DNA of 35,425 bases from Candidatus Methylomirabilis sp. (GTDB lineage Bacteria; Methylomirabilota; Methylomirabilia; Methylomirabilales; CSP1-5): NCBI GenBank assembly GCA_012974305.1, contig JAAXQN010000036.1:1-35425 (forward strand). The letters are read 5' to 3'. Numbering within the stretch: position 1 is the first letter of the stretch; each line of letters opens with the position of its first letter. Shown here one piece after another: positions 10,423-20,351 of the stretch. Both the position numbers and the translations under genes were made by a program. The notes beneath the pieces were generated by a model. That model searched no databases, was not told where the DNA came from, and worked only from the letters and a program-made list of their open reading frames with translations.

Positions 10423-13005
10423 ATGGCAAAACCATACAATTTTAAGACGATAGAAACCAAGTGGCAGCGGATCTGGGAGGAGCGGGACGCTTTCCGGGTC
10501 ACGGAGGATCCCGGGCAGCCAAAGTACTACTGCCTTGAGATGTATCCGTATCCCTCTGGCAAAATCCATATGGGACACCTTCGAAACTACTCCATCGGAG
10601 ATGTGGTCGCCCGGTACTTCCGGATGCGAGGCTATAACGTCCTTCACCCGATGGGGTGGGACTCTTTTGGACTGCCAGCGGAGAATGCGGCCATCGAACA
10701 TGGCCTTCATCCTGCCACGTGGACATATGACAACATTGCCTACATGCGAGAGCAGCTGAAGCGGATGGGCTTCTCCTATGACTGGGGGCGGGAGATCACG
10801 TGCAGTGAGCCCGACTACTACCGGTGGAATCAATGGCTCTTTCTGAAAATGTATGAAAAGGGACTGGCCTACAAGAAACCCGCCTTCGTCAACTGGTGCG
10901 AGGAGTGTCAAACGGTCCTGGCCAACGAACAGGTGGAGGGAGGACGCTGCTGGCGCGATGAGTCAGAGGTGATTCAGAAAGAGCTCGAGCAGTGGTTCTT
11001 TAAGATCACCGCCTATACGGAGGAACTGCTCGAGGGGGTAGATCAGCTCCCCGGATGGCCCGACCGGGTCAAGACAATGCAGCGAAACTGGATCGGCAAG
11101 AGCGTCGGCGCCGAGGTGAATTTTCCGCTGGTCAACGGGGAAAGCCCTATCACCATTTTCACGACGCGACAGGATACGCTCTTCGGGGCCACCTTTATGG
11201 TATTAGCACCGGAGCATCCCCTGGCCCTCCAGCTCGGAGAGGGCAAAGCGGACGTTCAGGCCTTCATCAAGCGGATGCGGGCGGAAGATCGGGTAGTCCG
11301 AACCGCCGCCGACACGGAAAAGGAGGGGGTTTTCACCGGTGCATATGCCATCAATCCGTTGACCGAAGAGAAAATCCCCATCTGGGTGGCCAATTTCGTC
11401 CTCCTTGAGTACGGCACCGGAGCGATTATGGCTGTTCCCGCCCACGACCAGCGTGACTTCGAATTCGCCAAAAAATACCATCTCCCCCTCCGAGTCGTGA
11501 TTCAGCCAGAGGAGGAAGGCCTCGCCGCGGAGGCTTTGGCAAAGGCCTATGAAGATGAAGGGGTGATGGTAAATTCCGGCCCATTTAATAGCCTGCCAAG
11601 CCCGGAAGGACGTGAGGCCGTGGTTCGGTTTCTGGAGGAACGGGGAATTGGCAAAGGGGCGGTGAACTATCGGCTGCGCGACTGGGGAATCTCCAGACAG
11701 AGGTACTGGGGGACGCCGATTCCAATTATTTACTGCGACCAATGCGGCACCGTCCCGGTCCCGTATGACGACCTTCCGGTGCTGCTCCCGAAAGATGTGG
11801 AGATCAGCATGAAGGGTGGTTCTCCGCTTGCGAAAGTCGAGAGTTTCGTGAATGTGTGGTGTCCGACGTGCCGGGGGCCGGCCCGAAGAGAGACCGATAC
11901 GATGGATACCTTTGTCGATTCATCCTGGTACTTTCTCCGGTTTTGCAATCCGCACGCCCGGGACCGGGCCGTGGATGAGCCGAAGGTAGCCTACTGGATG
12001 CCCGTCGACCAATACATCGGGGGTATTGAACACGCCGTCCTTCATCTGCTGTATGCCCGGTTCTTTACCAAGGTGGTCCGGGATCTGGGCTTGGTCCCAC
12101 ACAGTGAACCATTTGTGAACCTGCTGACTCAGGGGATGGTCTGCAAGGAAACCTACCGGTGTCCCACGCATGGGTTGCGCTTCCCTCAAGAGATAGACCC
12201 GCAGGGTCGCTGTACCGAGTGTGCTCACCCGGTTGAGATCGGCCGGACCGAGAAAATGTCCAAGTCACGCAAGAACGTGGTGGACCCGGACGACCTCTTA
12301 AAGCGATATGGCGCGGATACGGCCCGTCTCTTTTCCCTCTTTGCCGCACCCCCGGAGAAGGACCTGGAATGGTCCGACAAAGGGGTAGAGGGGGCCTTCC
12401 GGTTCCTGAATCGGGTTTATCGGTTGGTCGACAGCTGGGCGGACGAATTGTCCCGTCCGGCGGCGCCTATTTCCTTCAACGATCTCACCGTCGGCCGGGC
12501 AGTGCACCAGAAGGCCCACCTGACGATCAAGAAAGTGACCGAAGATCTCGACCGGGATTTTCACTTCAACACGGCCATCGCGGCCCTTATGGAATTGGTT
12601 AATGTCCTGGGGCAATTTGAGCTTCGCGGCGATCCCGCGGAGGAGGCAGAACGGCGTTACGTGGCCCGCTTTGCCGTGGAGACCCTGCTCGTCCTCCTGG
12701 CCCCGTTTGCCCCGCACGTGGCGGAGGAACTCTGGGAGCGCCTCGGACACGGCTCGAGTATCTTTGAGGAATCGTGGCCCGTCTACGACGCCACGGTAAT
12801 TGAGCGAGAGGAGATTCTGGTGGTGGTCCAGGTGGATGGGAAACTGCGGAGCCGGATTTTCCTCCCCGCGCATGCTGGGGAAGATGAGCTCCGCACAGCG
12901 GCACTGGAGGACAGTCGGGTTCAGACGTGGCTGCAGGACAAGCAGGTCAAGCGCGTGGTCGTAGTTCCCAAGAAACTGGTGAACATCGTCACCGCCCGGT
13001 TGTAG
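10423..13005 (+). CDS. leuS: Leucyl-tRNA synthetase
   Basis: [26 protein letters not shown] (HIGH-like) and [15 protein letters not shown] (KMSKS). The first 24 codons of the listed ORF are probably not translated. Confidence 0.97.
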   Translation: MAKPYNFKTIETKWQRIWEERDAFRVTEDPGQPKYYCLEMYPYPSGKIHMGHLRNYSIGDVVARYFRMRGYNVLHPMGWDSFGLPAENAAIEHGLHPATWTYDNIAYMREQLKRMGFSYDWGREITCSEPDYYRWNQWLFLKMYEKGLAYKKPAFVNWCEECQTVLANEQVEGGRCWRDESEVIQKELEQWFFKITAYTEELLEGVDQLPGWPDRVKTMQRNWIGKSVGAEVNFPLVNGESPITIFTTRQDTLFGATFMVLAPEHPLALQLGEGKADVQAFIKRMRAEDRVVRTAADTEKEGVFTGAYAINPLTEEKIPIWVANFVLLEYGTGAIMAVPAHDQRDFEFAKKYHLPLRVVIQPEEEGLAAEALAKAYEDEGVMVNSGPFNSLPSPEGREAVVRFLEERGIGKGAVNYRLRDWGISRQRYWGTPIPIIYCDQCGTVPVPYDDLPVLLPKDVEISMKGGSPLAKVESFVNVWCPTCRGPARRETDTMDTFVDSSWYFLRFCNPHARDRAVDEPKVAYWMPVDQYIGGIEHAVLHLLYARFFTKVVRDLGLVPHSEPFVNLLTQGMVCKETYRCPTHGLRFPQEIDPQGRCTECAHPVEIGRTEKMSKSRKNVVDPDDLLKRYGADTARLFSLFAAPPEKDLEWSDKGVEGAFRFLNRVYRLVDSWADELSRPAAPISFNDLTVGRAVHQKAHLTIKKVTEDLDRDFHFNTAIAALMELVNVLGQFELRGDPAEEAERRYVARFAVETLLVLLAPFAPHVAEELWERLGHGSSIFEESWPVYDATVIEREEILVVVQVDGKLRSRIFLPAHAGEDELRTAALEDSRVQTWLQDKQVKRVVVVPKKLVNIVTARL

Positions 13006-13109
13006 CCAGCAATTTTCTTTTCGGAAGTTATCTGCCAGTGACCAACGTTGAGTAATTGGCTCGCAGCACTTCATTTGCGCTGTGTGCTCACAGCCAGAGC
13101 AGAGATCTG

Positions 13110-13619
13110 GTGAACAAGAGGGTGGTTTCGATTGGACTTTTCCTTTTGGCGGTAACGGTGTGCGGATGCGGCTATCGCGGCCAGCTCGGCCTACCAGATG
13201 ACCTCAAGCGGATCCATCTGGACATCAGCAACCCAGGAACCTCTCGTCCCGGAATGGAGGCCGAGGTCAGGCATGCCCTCACCCAAGGCATCCTGAGTGC
13301 CGGGGGGCAGGTGGTGGCGGAGAAGTCTCAGGCGGACGCCACGATCAAGGGTGCGATCACCTCCCTCAGGGAAAACCCCGTGGCCTTCGATGCCCAGGAC
13401 ATCGCCACACGGTTTCGTACGGTGGTCGTCCTCGACGTCGAGGTGGTTCAGCGGAGCGGCAAGGTGGAACTGGCAAAAGAGCAGATCTCGGGAGAGGCGT
13501 ACTATTCTGCCCCTTCTGGGATCACCGGGACCGAGGTGGCGGCAAATGATGCGATCCGTCGGGCCCTTCGTGATCTTGCCGATAAGGTTGTTACAAGGGT
13601 AGCCGAACCTTTATTCTGA
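13110..13619 (+). CDS. lptE: LPS-assembly lipoprotein LptE-like
   Basis: Signal peptide and lipobox VVSIGLFLLAVTVCGCGYRGQ, LptE-family length, located between leuS and holA. Confidence 0.78.
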   Translation: MNKRVVSIGLFLLAVTVCGCGYRGQLGLPDDLKRIHLDISNPGTSRPGMEAEVRHALTQGILSAGGQVVAEKSQADATIKGAITSLRENPVAFDAQDIATRFRTVVVLDVEVVQRSGKVELAKEQISGEAYYSAPSGITGTEVAANDAIRRALRDLADKVVTRVAEPLF

Positions 13620-13628
13620 GGGACGACA

Positions 13629-14630
13629 CTGTTCGAGCCAGTCCTCCAAGCTGTAAGCCGGGGCCAGGTAGCTCCCATCTATCTCCTCTTGGGTGAGGAG
13701 ATCCTCCTTCGTCAAGAGTTCCTTTCTCGACTCCTGAAAGCCCTCCTCCCTCCAGGAATGGAAGCGCTAAACCTGGAAATCCTCTCGGGATATGAGGCAG
13801 CCGGGGCAGACGTTGCTGCACGGTGCCGAACCGTCCCGGCGTTCTCCCCACGACGGGTCGTCATGGTGAAAGATGCGGACCGCCTCCGCATGGAGGCGTG
13901 GAAGGGAATCTTGGCCTATCTCGAAGTCCCATCGCCCACTACCTGCCTCATTTGTATTGCTGACAGGTTAGACCAGCGGAATCCCGCAGTGCAGCAAATA
14001 GAGCGAACTGGGAAGACCCTTCGGTTTGCCGCTCCGAGGTCAGAGGAAGAGCGTCAACGATGGTGTCAGCGCTGGATAAGGGAGCGGGCCCAACAGCAGG
14101 GGAAATCTCTAAACCCGGAAGCAGAATTACTGCTCTTGAACCTTCAAGGTTCGGATCTTCTGCGCCTGGGTCAGGAGGTGGACAAGCTCTGCATTTTCGT
14201 GGGGGAGCGGCGTGATATCAATCTCGAGGCAGTCGAGGCCCTTGTCGGCGAAGGGAGGGTACGGGAGATCTTTGAGCTCACCCGAGCCGTCAGCCGCAGG
14301 GATCTGCAAGCAGCTTTGTCCTGCCTTCGGAGGTTGCTAGAAGGGGGGGAAGAGCCGCTCGGAATCCTCGGGATGCTCGCGCGTCAAGTTCGCCTGCTCC
14401 TGCGGGCCAAGGAACTCATCGTCCAGTCCCGCCCTCCTGCCGAGATCAGCCGGCTGCTGGGGATCCCACGACAGTTTGTTTCAGAGATCCTTGACGGGGC
14501 CAGGATCTCATCCCTGCCGCACCTGGAGCAAGGACTCGTCCGCCTTCTGGACCTGGACCGGGTGCTCAAATCCTGGGGGAGAGGCCAATTACTCTATCTG
14601 GAATTGGCGATTATCGATTTGTGCGGATGA
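13629..14630 (+). CDS. holA: DNA polymerase III delta subunit
   Basis: HolA-like throughout. In-frame homologous N-terminus (LFEPVLQAVSRGQVAPIYLLLGEEILLRQEFLSRLL) extends upstream of the listed TTG (13689) to a CTG at 13629 preceded by gaggga. Confidence 0.85.
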   Translation: MFEPVLQAVSRGQVAPIYLLLGEEILLRQEFLSRLLKALLPPGMEALNLEILSGYEAAGADVAARCRTVPAFSPRRVVMVKDADRLRMEAWKGILAYLEVPSPTTCLICIADRLDQRNPAVQQIERTGKTLRFAAPRSEEERQRWCQRWIRERAQQQGKSLNPEAELLLLNLQGSDLLRLGQEVDKLCIFVGERRDINLEAVEALVGEGRVREIFELTRAVSRRDLQAALSCLRRLLEGGEEPLGILGMLARQVRLLLRAKELIVQSRPPAEISRLLGIPRQFVSEILDGARISSLPHLEQGLVRLLDLDRVLKSWGRGQLLYLELAIIDLCG

Positions 14631-14638
14631 AGTTGCAA

Positions 14639-14911
14639 TTAGGCAGCGCTTTCAGGGGCCTGTAACCGATGGGCAAGGCGGGATTTGTACCGAGCCGCTG
14701 TCCTGGAATGGATTATTCCCTTCGAGGCCGTCTTATCGATAACCACTACCGCCGCTCGGAAGGCAGCCATAGCCGCCTCCCGGTTCCCCGTCTCTATGGC
14801 CTGACGGACCTTTTTCATGCTGGTTCGGAGTTGGGTCTTCGCTGCCCGGTTCCGCAGGGTCCGCTTCTTGGCCTGGCGGAGGCGCTTTTCTGCCGATCTA
14901 ATGTTTGCCAT
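14639..14911 (-). CDS. rpsT: 30S ribosomal protein S20
   Basis: MANIRSAEKRLRQAKKRTLRNRAAKTQLRTSMKKVRQAIE... (90 aa). It is the C-terminal part of the listed 290-aa ORF, whose upstream portion is antisense murJ. Confidence 0.95.
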   Translation of the reverse strand: MANIRSAEKRLRQAKKRTLRNRAAKTQLRTSMKKVRQAIETGNREAAMAAFRAAVVVIDKTASKGIIHSRTAARYKSRLAHRLQAPESAA

Positions 14912-14944
14912 CCATCCCTCCCGAGCCGATGTGAGACTTTGGTT

Positions 14945-14973
14945 TTTATAGGGGAATACGCCCTCCATGTCAA
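14945..14973 (-). promoter_or_regulatory. Sigma70-type promoter for rpsT
   Basis: On the minus strand, TTGACA (14968-14973), a 17-nt spacer, then TATAAA (14945-14950), 33 nt before the rpsT ATG. Confidence 0.75.
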
Positions 14974-16550
14974 GCGCTTTTGAAGGGAAAGGCACCTCCC
15001 ACGACGTGGCTGCTGCCGCCTCGGTGGTCAGTGGTGCAACGCTCGTCAGCCGGGTCCTGGGGTACGTGCGGGATATGTTAATTGCCCATGGGTTCGGGGC
15101 CGGTCTCGCTGCCGACGCGTTCTTCGTCGCCTTTCGCATCCCTAACATGGCCCGAGAACTCTTAGGGGAGGGGGCCCTCTCTGCCGCCTTCATTCCAGTT
15201 TTCACCGAAACCATCAGCAAGCGAGGACGGCCCTCAGCCTTTCGGCTGGCTGCGACGGCCTTTTGGACGCTGAGTCTGATTCTTGTCGTGATTTGCGCCC
15301 TCGGGATCGTCAGTGCCCCGGTCCTTGTCAACCTTATGGCCTTCGGGTGGCACGTAGATCCTGAAAAACTTGCCCTCACCATCGACCTCACCCGCATGAT
15401 GTTTCCGTACCTTTTCTTCATCGGGCTCACCGCGCTCATGATGGGGATCTTAAACTCCCTGGGCCACTTTGCCACCCCGGCCTTCTCCCCGGCCCTCCTT
15501 AACATTGCCATTATCCTGAGTATCCTCTTCCTGGGGCCGGTCCTTGAGAACCCGGTCTACGCCTTGGCTTATGGGGTGTTAGGGGGAGGGTTTCTACAAC
15601 TCCTTTCCCAGTTTCCACCTACCGTGCGCCGGGGGGTCATCCTGACTCGAATGGGGGAGTGGAGAGACCCAGCCCTTACGCGGATCGGAAAGCTCATGGC
15701 ACCCGGCGCTGCCGGGCTCGCTATCACCCAGCTGAATATCTTCATCACGACCCTTTTGGCCACCTTCCTCATCCAGGGGTCGGTCTCTTATCTGTACTAC
15801 GCGTTCCGTCTCATCCATCTCCCCATTGGCATGGTCGGGGTGGCGATGGCTACGGCCGTCCTCCCTACCATGGCCGCCGCCGCTGCGCAGCACTCACCAG
15901 AAGATGTTATGAAAACACTGGTTTTCGCCCTGCGTGTTAGCCTCTTCCTGACTGTTCCTGCCCTCCTCGGCCTTGCCATCTACCGCCACACCATCATCCA
16001 TCTCCTCTTTGAACGAGGCGAGTTTACCGCTGCAGCGACGGCCGCTACCGCCCAGGTCTTGCTGGGATACTGCCTCGGCCTCTGCTTTTTTGTTGCCAAT
16101 CGCATTCTTGCCCGGGCGTTTTATGCTTTTCAGGACACGGTGACCCCAGTCAAGGCGGGAGCCATCGCCGTGGCCAGCAACATTGTCTTCAGCTTGCTCC
16201 TTATGTATCCCCTTCAGGCGGCGGGGCTCGCCCTTGCGACTTCCCTTGCCTCGGTGGTCAATTTCTCTGCCTTGATGCTACTCCTGAGAAAGCACCTCGG
16301 TGGATTCCCGAGACAACTCATTGTTAAATCCCTGCAAAAGACGGGTTTCGCGGCTCTCTGCATGGCCGGCACCTTAATCGCCCTCCAAGGCCTGCTGCCA
16401 CCCATGGAGGGACAGGGGGTTTTCTTGGAACTTACCCGCTTCGTGGGGGAATTTGGGCTGGGAACGGCGGTCTTTTTGGGGGTTGCGACGTTGCTGGGCT
16501 GTGATGAGGTTCGGGTCCTCCGGGGGCTTTTTCAAAGGCGCTCGGGGTAA
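14967..16550 (+). CDS. murJ: Lipid II flippase (MviN/MurJ family)
   Basis: ATLVSRVLGYVRDMLIAHGFGAGLAADAFFVAFRIPNMARELLGEGALSAAFIPVFTE, with many TM segments. Start codon uncertain. Confidence 0.95.
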   Translation: MSSAFEGKGTSHDVAAAASVVSGATLVSRVLGYVRDMLIAHGFGAGLAADAFFVAFRIPNMARELLGEGALSAAFIPVFTETISKRGRPSAFRLAATAFWTLSLILVVICALGIVSAPVLVNLMAFGWHVDPEKLALTIDLTRMMFPYLFFIGLTALMMGILNSLGHFATPAFSPALLNIAIILSILFLGPVLENPVYALAYGVLGGGFLQLLSQFPPTVRRGVILTRMGEWRDPALTRIGKLMAPGAAGLAITQLNIFITTLLATFLIQGSVSYLYYAFRLIHLPIGMVGVAMATAVLPTMAAAAAQHSPEDVMKTLVFALRVSLFLTVPALLGLAIYRHTIIHLLFERGEFTAAATAATAQVLLGYCLGLCFFVANRILARAFYAFQDTVTPVKAGAIAVASNIVFSLLLMYPLQAAGLALATSLASVVNFSALMLLLRKHLGGFPRQLIVKSLQKTGFAALCMAGTLIALQGLLPPMEGQGVFLELTRFVGEFGLGTAVFLGVATLLGCDEVRVLRGLFQRRSG

Positions 16551-16562
16551 AACAGATTTTTA

Positions 16563-16592
16563 TTGACAGGGGAGGGGCAAGAGGGCTAATTT
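16563..16592 (+). promoter_or_regulatory. Putative sigma70-type promoter upstream of the ThDP-enzyme gene
   Basis: TTGACA (16563-16568), 18-nt spacer, TAATTT (16587-16592) in the intergenic region after murJ. Confidence 0.45.
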
Positions 16593-16711
16593 ATTCGGTA
16601 CTTTTCGTCTGGTCCGTAGCTCCCTCTTGGCCTCTAGAAGTGTCGACTTTGCTTTTTGTATGAACACACGGAACCTAACGTAAAATTTACTCTCTTAGTG
16701 AGGGGAGAACT

Positions 16712-18478
16712 ATGAGTATGGCAGCAGGTAGTCCTGGCCTTGAGAGAAACGTAGGAAACTTTGTTCTAATTGACACCTTGCGTCAATGGGGCGTCCATCA
16801 TTACAGTGGCGTAAATGGCGGGGGTGTCGTCCACGTTAGCAAGTACTTAGAGCCGCTTACCGATCCGTCGCAGATCACGGATGGCGTTCCCCGGTTTCTC
16901 ACCATGGGCGAATATGCGTCTGGCTTTATGCCCTTGGGCTATTACCTCGCCTCTGGGCGAATCGCCTGCTCGATTACCACGACGGGTGCGGCGACGAAAC
17001 TGGGGTCGAGTGGCATCACCGATGCCAAACTACATAACATCCCCGCCCTCTATATCATCGCCCTGAATTCCATCGGCTCGATCGGGAATGCTCCCTTACA
17101 GGATGTGTCGCAATACGGCATGAATATTGTCCCCCAACTTCAAGCCGAGCTGGGGGATGGCTGCATCGTCATCGACAACATCAACCGACTCGAACAAGAC
17201 CTCGACAAGGCCCAACGCATCCTTCACGATTCGCGACCCGTGGCCATCGCGTTCCATCCCGACATCCTGTCGCAAGAAATTGAGCTCCATGTTCCAAAAA
17301 GGGAAAGGCCGCGCACCCTCAACAGTCAAGACGTGGAGGCCTTCCTCGACCAGTTCCCGCCGATGGCGAAGGGACGCCGGGTGATCATTTACGTCGGTGA
17401 GGAGGCAGCCTTCTGTCCCAACATAGAGGAGCTTTCGACAGAACTGTCCGAGCTCCTCCAAGCCCCCACTATCTGGTCTGTCAATGGGGCCAATGCCGTC
17501 TCCCCGAAAAACCCGTACAGCCACGGGTATATTCTGTTCGGGGGCAATGACAAGGCGATGGAGATCTGGCGGAGCATCAATCAGGATGATATCGTGATCA
17601 CCCTCGGATTCTGCCCGGGGGAGTACTCGATCAATCTTGAGAACATTCGCGCGAAGTGCACCTGGCACTTTGGCGCGTACCCGTATGGGTACGGCCAGGT
17701 AGACGGCGATTTTCGACACCGGTGTCTGGGAGACTACAAGCAAGTCCGTGGCGATATCGCACTGGCACTTGAAGCAGTCATCCCACGGCTGAAGGCCATG
17801 GGGATCGGCAAGGACAGACCCAAGGTCGAGCGGCTGGACAATTTCAACTTCCGGGAGGTCTGGCGGGACGTCCGAAAAGACTGTGTGGACTTCATGGCCT
17901 TCTACGAGGAATTGCCGAGGCACTGGCAACCACACAGTATCGGATTCGATGATGTGTGCGTCTCGTACAAGGATCGGCAGTATGTCACCCAGCGGCCCGA
18001 CCCAAATATCAAATTCTGGACGATGCACCATGGCTCGGCTATGGGGGGTGCGTTCGGAATGGGTGTTGGCGCCAAGCTGGCCGATCCCAGTCTCCAGACC
18101 TTTATGTTCTGCGGGGATGGATGCTGGCGACTCTTTGGTGGGTGCTTGGCCGACGCGGCCAAGCTGGACCTCCGCATGTTCATCATCAATAACGGGACAT
18201 ACGGGATTGTCGATAAAGGACTAGAGGTCATCATCCCGACTGTCGAAAAATCCCGCTACCACTCAAAGCTGCCGAGTATCGATTTTGTGGCAGCGGCGAA
18301 GGCACACGGGTGGGACGGCTTCTACCTGAAGCCTGATCTCAGCAACTTGAAAGAGATCATGGATGCCTGCTATACCACGTCTGGCAGGTCAATCCTGGTA
18401 GATGTCCCCGTGGATACCGAGCAAGTGGTCGGCTTAAACGCCCGGCTGCTGAACCTGACGACACAAGCCTATCTGTAA
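16712..18478 (+). CDS. Thiamine-diphosphate-dependent enzyme, AHAS/pyruvate-oxidase-like, substrate unknown
   Basis: Pyrimidine-domain Glu (TMGEYASGFMPLGYYLASG) and ThDP-Mg motif GDGCWRLFGGCLADAAKLDLRMFIINN. Overall fold order resembles AHAS, but key AHAS motifs are absent. Confidence 0.85.
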   Translation: MSMAAGSPGLERNVGNFVLIDTLRQWGVHHYSGVNGGGVVHVSKYLEPLTDPSQITDGVPRFLTMGEYASGFMPLGYYLASGRIACSITTTGAATKLGSSGITDAKLHNIPALYIIALNSIGSIGNAPLQDVSQYGMNIVPQLQAELGDGCIVIDNINRLEQDLDKAQRILHDSRPVAIAFHPDILSQEIELHVPKRERPRTLNSQDVEAFLDQFPPMAKGRRVIIYVGEEAAFCPNIEELSTELSELLQAPTIWSVNGANAVSPKNPYSHGYILFGGNDKAMEIWRSINQDDIVITLGFCPGEYSINLENIRAKCTWHFGAYPYGYGQVDGDFRHRCLGDYKQVRGDIALALEAVIPRLKAMGIGKDRPKVERLDNFNFREVWRDVRKDCVDFMAFYEELPRHWQPHSIGFDDVCVSYKDRQYVTQRPDPNIKFWTMHHGSAMGGAFGMGVGAKLADPSLQTFMFCGDGCWRLFGGCLADAAKLDLRMFIINNGTYGIVDKGLEVIIPTVEKSRYHSKLPSIDFVAAAKAHGWDGFYLKPDLSNLKEIMDACYTTSGRSILVDVPVDTEQVVGLNARLLNLTTQAYL

Positions 18479-18625
18479 CCTTGCGACGCAGGCAGGAAAT
18501 CAGCCGCGGGGGGCTGCACGCCCACTGTCGAGGCCGGGAGGGGTTATCCCACAGGATGGCCCGCGAGGATGTGATGTGTCTCGTGTGATCCTGCGTATCC
18601 GGATTCACGGGCGGGAGAAAGCGTC

Positions 18626-20344
18626 TTGAAGATTAGTGGGTCAGAGATCCTGATGAAGTCTCTTGTGGATGAAGGGGTTACCACAATCTTCGGGCATCCA
18701 AGTGGGATGATCTTCTCTGATGCCGCGAGCGACCATCCGTTCAAATATATCTTGTGTCGGCACGAACAGGTTGCCGCCCATGCGGCTGAGGGATACTACA
18801 AAGCCACTGGGCGAACGGGGACGGTTATGGTCGCCTCAGGGCCGGGGGCCACGAATTGCGTGACCGCGATCACCGACGCGCTCGTCGACTCGATGGCCAT
18901 CGTGGTGCTGAGTGGACAGGTGCCGGTAGGCGTCATGGGGGGTGATGTCGCTCAGGAAGCGGATGTCGTGGGGACTACCAGAGCCTGTACCAAGTATAAT
19001 TTTTTAGTGTTGAGGGCCGAGGACATTCCACGCATCATCAAGGAGGCGTATTATATTGCCCGCTCCGGCCGGCCCGGCCCGGTCCTCGTAGACCTGCCGA
19101 GAGACGTCATTCTGAAGCACGCCGCGTTCAAAGGGGATCCCAAATCCGTCGCCATCAGAGGTTACCATCCCCAACTCGCTGGTCATCCGGGGCAGATCAA
19201 AAAAGCGGCCGAACTGATTGCCCAGGCCAAGCGGCCGGTGATTTTTGGGGGGGGAGGTATTATCCACGCGGACGCCTCCGAGGAGTTTCGCGAGCTGGTC
19301 GATATCACCCAGATTCCCACCACGCTGAGTCTCATGGGACTCGGGACCCTCCCCACCGATCACCCGCTCTGGCTGGGGATGCTGGGGATGCACGGGATCT
19401 ACTGGGCGAACATGTGCATGATCCACTGCGACGTGATGATCGCCATTGGGTCCCGTTTTGACGACCGGGTTACAGGTAGGTTTTCCGAATTCGGACAACA
19501 GTGCCAAATTATCCATGTGAATGTCGACCCGACGTCTATCCAAAAGAACGTCAAGGTGGATGTCCCAATCGTCGGCGATGTGAAGTGCGTCCTCCGAGAA
19601 CTCAACAAAGCGCTTCAGAAAGTGGACCGGTCCTGGGCGAGCGATCTTGAGGGGTGGTATGCACAGATCGAAGCGTGGAAGAAGCAGGATAGCCGCCGCT
19701 ATGAGCAGCGGGGAGCTACCATCAAGCCCCAGTACGCGATCGACATGATCCTTCGTCTGACGGAGGAGTATGACCCGATCATCTCCACCGGTGTAGGACA
19801 GCACCAGATGTGGACGGCCCAGCTCTATCGGGGGCACCACCCGCGCCGCTGGCTTACCTCGGGAGGTCTGGGAACCATGGGGTTTGGGCTTCCGGCGGCT
19901 CTGGGCGCGCAGGCGGGAATCCCCGATAGGTTGGTCCTCAACATCGACGGGGACTGCAGCTTCCAGGTGACGATGCAAGATCTCTGTACGCTCGTCCACT
20001 ATCGACTTCCGGTGAAGACATTCGTGATCAACAACAAGGGCTTGGGAATGCTGCGACAGTGGCAACGGCAGTATCCTTCTTCCCCGCATGCAGATCTGGC
20101 GCATCAGCCCGACTTCGTGAAGCTTGCAGAGGCCTGCGGCGTGGGTGGGATTAGGATCGAACGGCCCGAGGAAGTCAAGGCCGGCATCGAGAAAGCGATT
20201 AACACCCCTGGTCCTGTCGTGGTGGATATAGTGGTGGAGCGTGAGGAAATGTGCTTGCCTGTGATGCCAACGGGCGTGGGCACCGTAGACGTCGTTCAGG
20301 TCGGAGAAACGGCCCGCGATACATCGTTCCCGGGTTGGCGGTGA
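18626..20344 (+). CDS. ilvB: Acetolactate synthase large subunit
   Basis: RHEQVAAHAAEGYYKATGRTGTVMVASGPGATN, TSGGLGTMGFGLPAALGAQ, NIDGDCSFQVTMQDLCTLVHYRLPVKTFVINNKGLGMLRQWQ. Followed by ilvN. TTG start. Confidence 0.93.
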   Translation: MKISGSEILMKSLVDEGVTTIFGHPSGMIFSDAASDHPFKYILCRHEQVAAHAAEGYYKATGRTGTVMVASGPGATNCVTAITDALVDSMAIVVLSGQVPVGVMGGDVAQEADVVGTTRACTKYNFLVLRAEDIPRIIKEAYYIARSGRPGPVLVDLPRDVILKHAAFKGDPKSVAIRGYHPQLAGHPGQIKKAAELIAQAKRPVIFGGGGIIHADASEEFRELVDITQIPTTLSLMGLGTLPTDHPLWLGMLGMHGIYWANMCMIHCDVMIAIGSRFDDRVTGRFSEFGQQCQIIHVNVDPTSIQKNVKVDVPIVGDVKCVLRELNKALQKVDRSWASDLEGWYAQIEAWKKQDSRRYEQRGATIKPQYAIDMILRLTEEYDPIISTGVGQHQMWTAQLYRGHHPRRWLTSGGLGTMGFGLPAALGAQAGIPDRLVLNIDGDCSFQVTMQDLCTLVHYRLPVKTFVINNKGLGMLRQWQRQYPSSPHADLAHQPDFVKLAEACGVGGIRIERPEEVKAGIEKAINTPGPVVVDIVVEREEMCLPVMPTGVGTVDVVQVGETARDTSFPGWR

Positions 20345-20351
20345 GGAAAGG

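Noticed and set aside
12298-13074. 258-aa minus-strand ORF
   Set aside because: Antisense to the 3' end of leuS; no protein-family features.
14912-15511. N-terminal extension of the rpsT ORF
   Set aside because: Only the last 90 residues are S20; the upstream part is antisense murJ.
16593-16711. TPP riboswitch or T-box leader ahead of the ThDP gene
   Set aside because: No THI-box core or T-box motif was found in the ~120-nt leader by eye.
17096-18031. 311-aa minus-strand ORF
   Set aside because: Antisense to the well-supported ThDP-enzyme gene. Typical long shadow ORF in GC-rich DNA with no recognisable domain.
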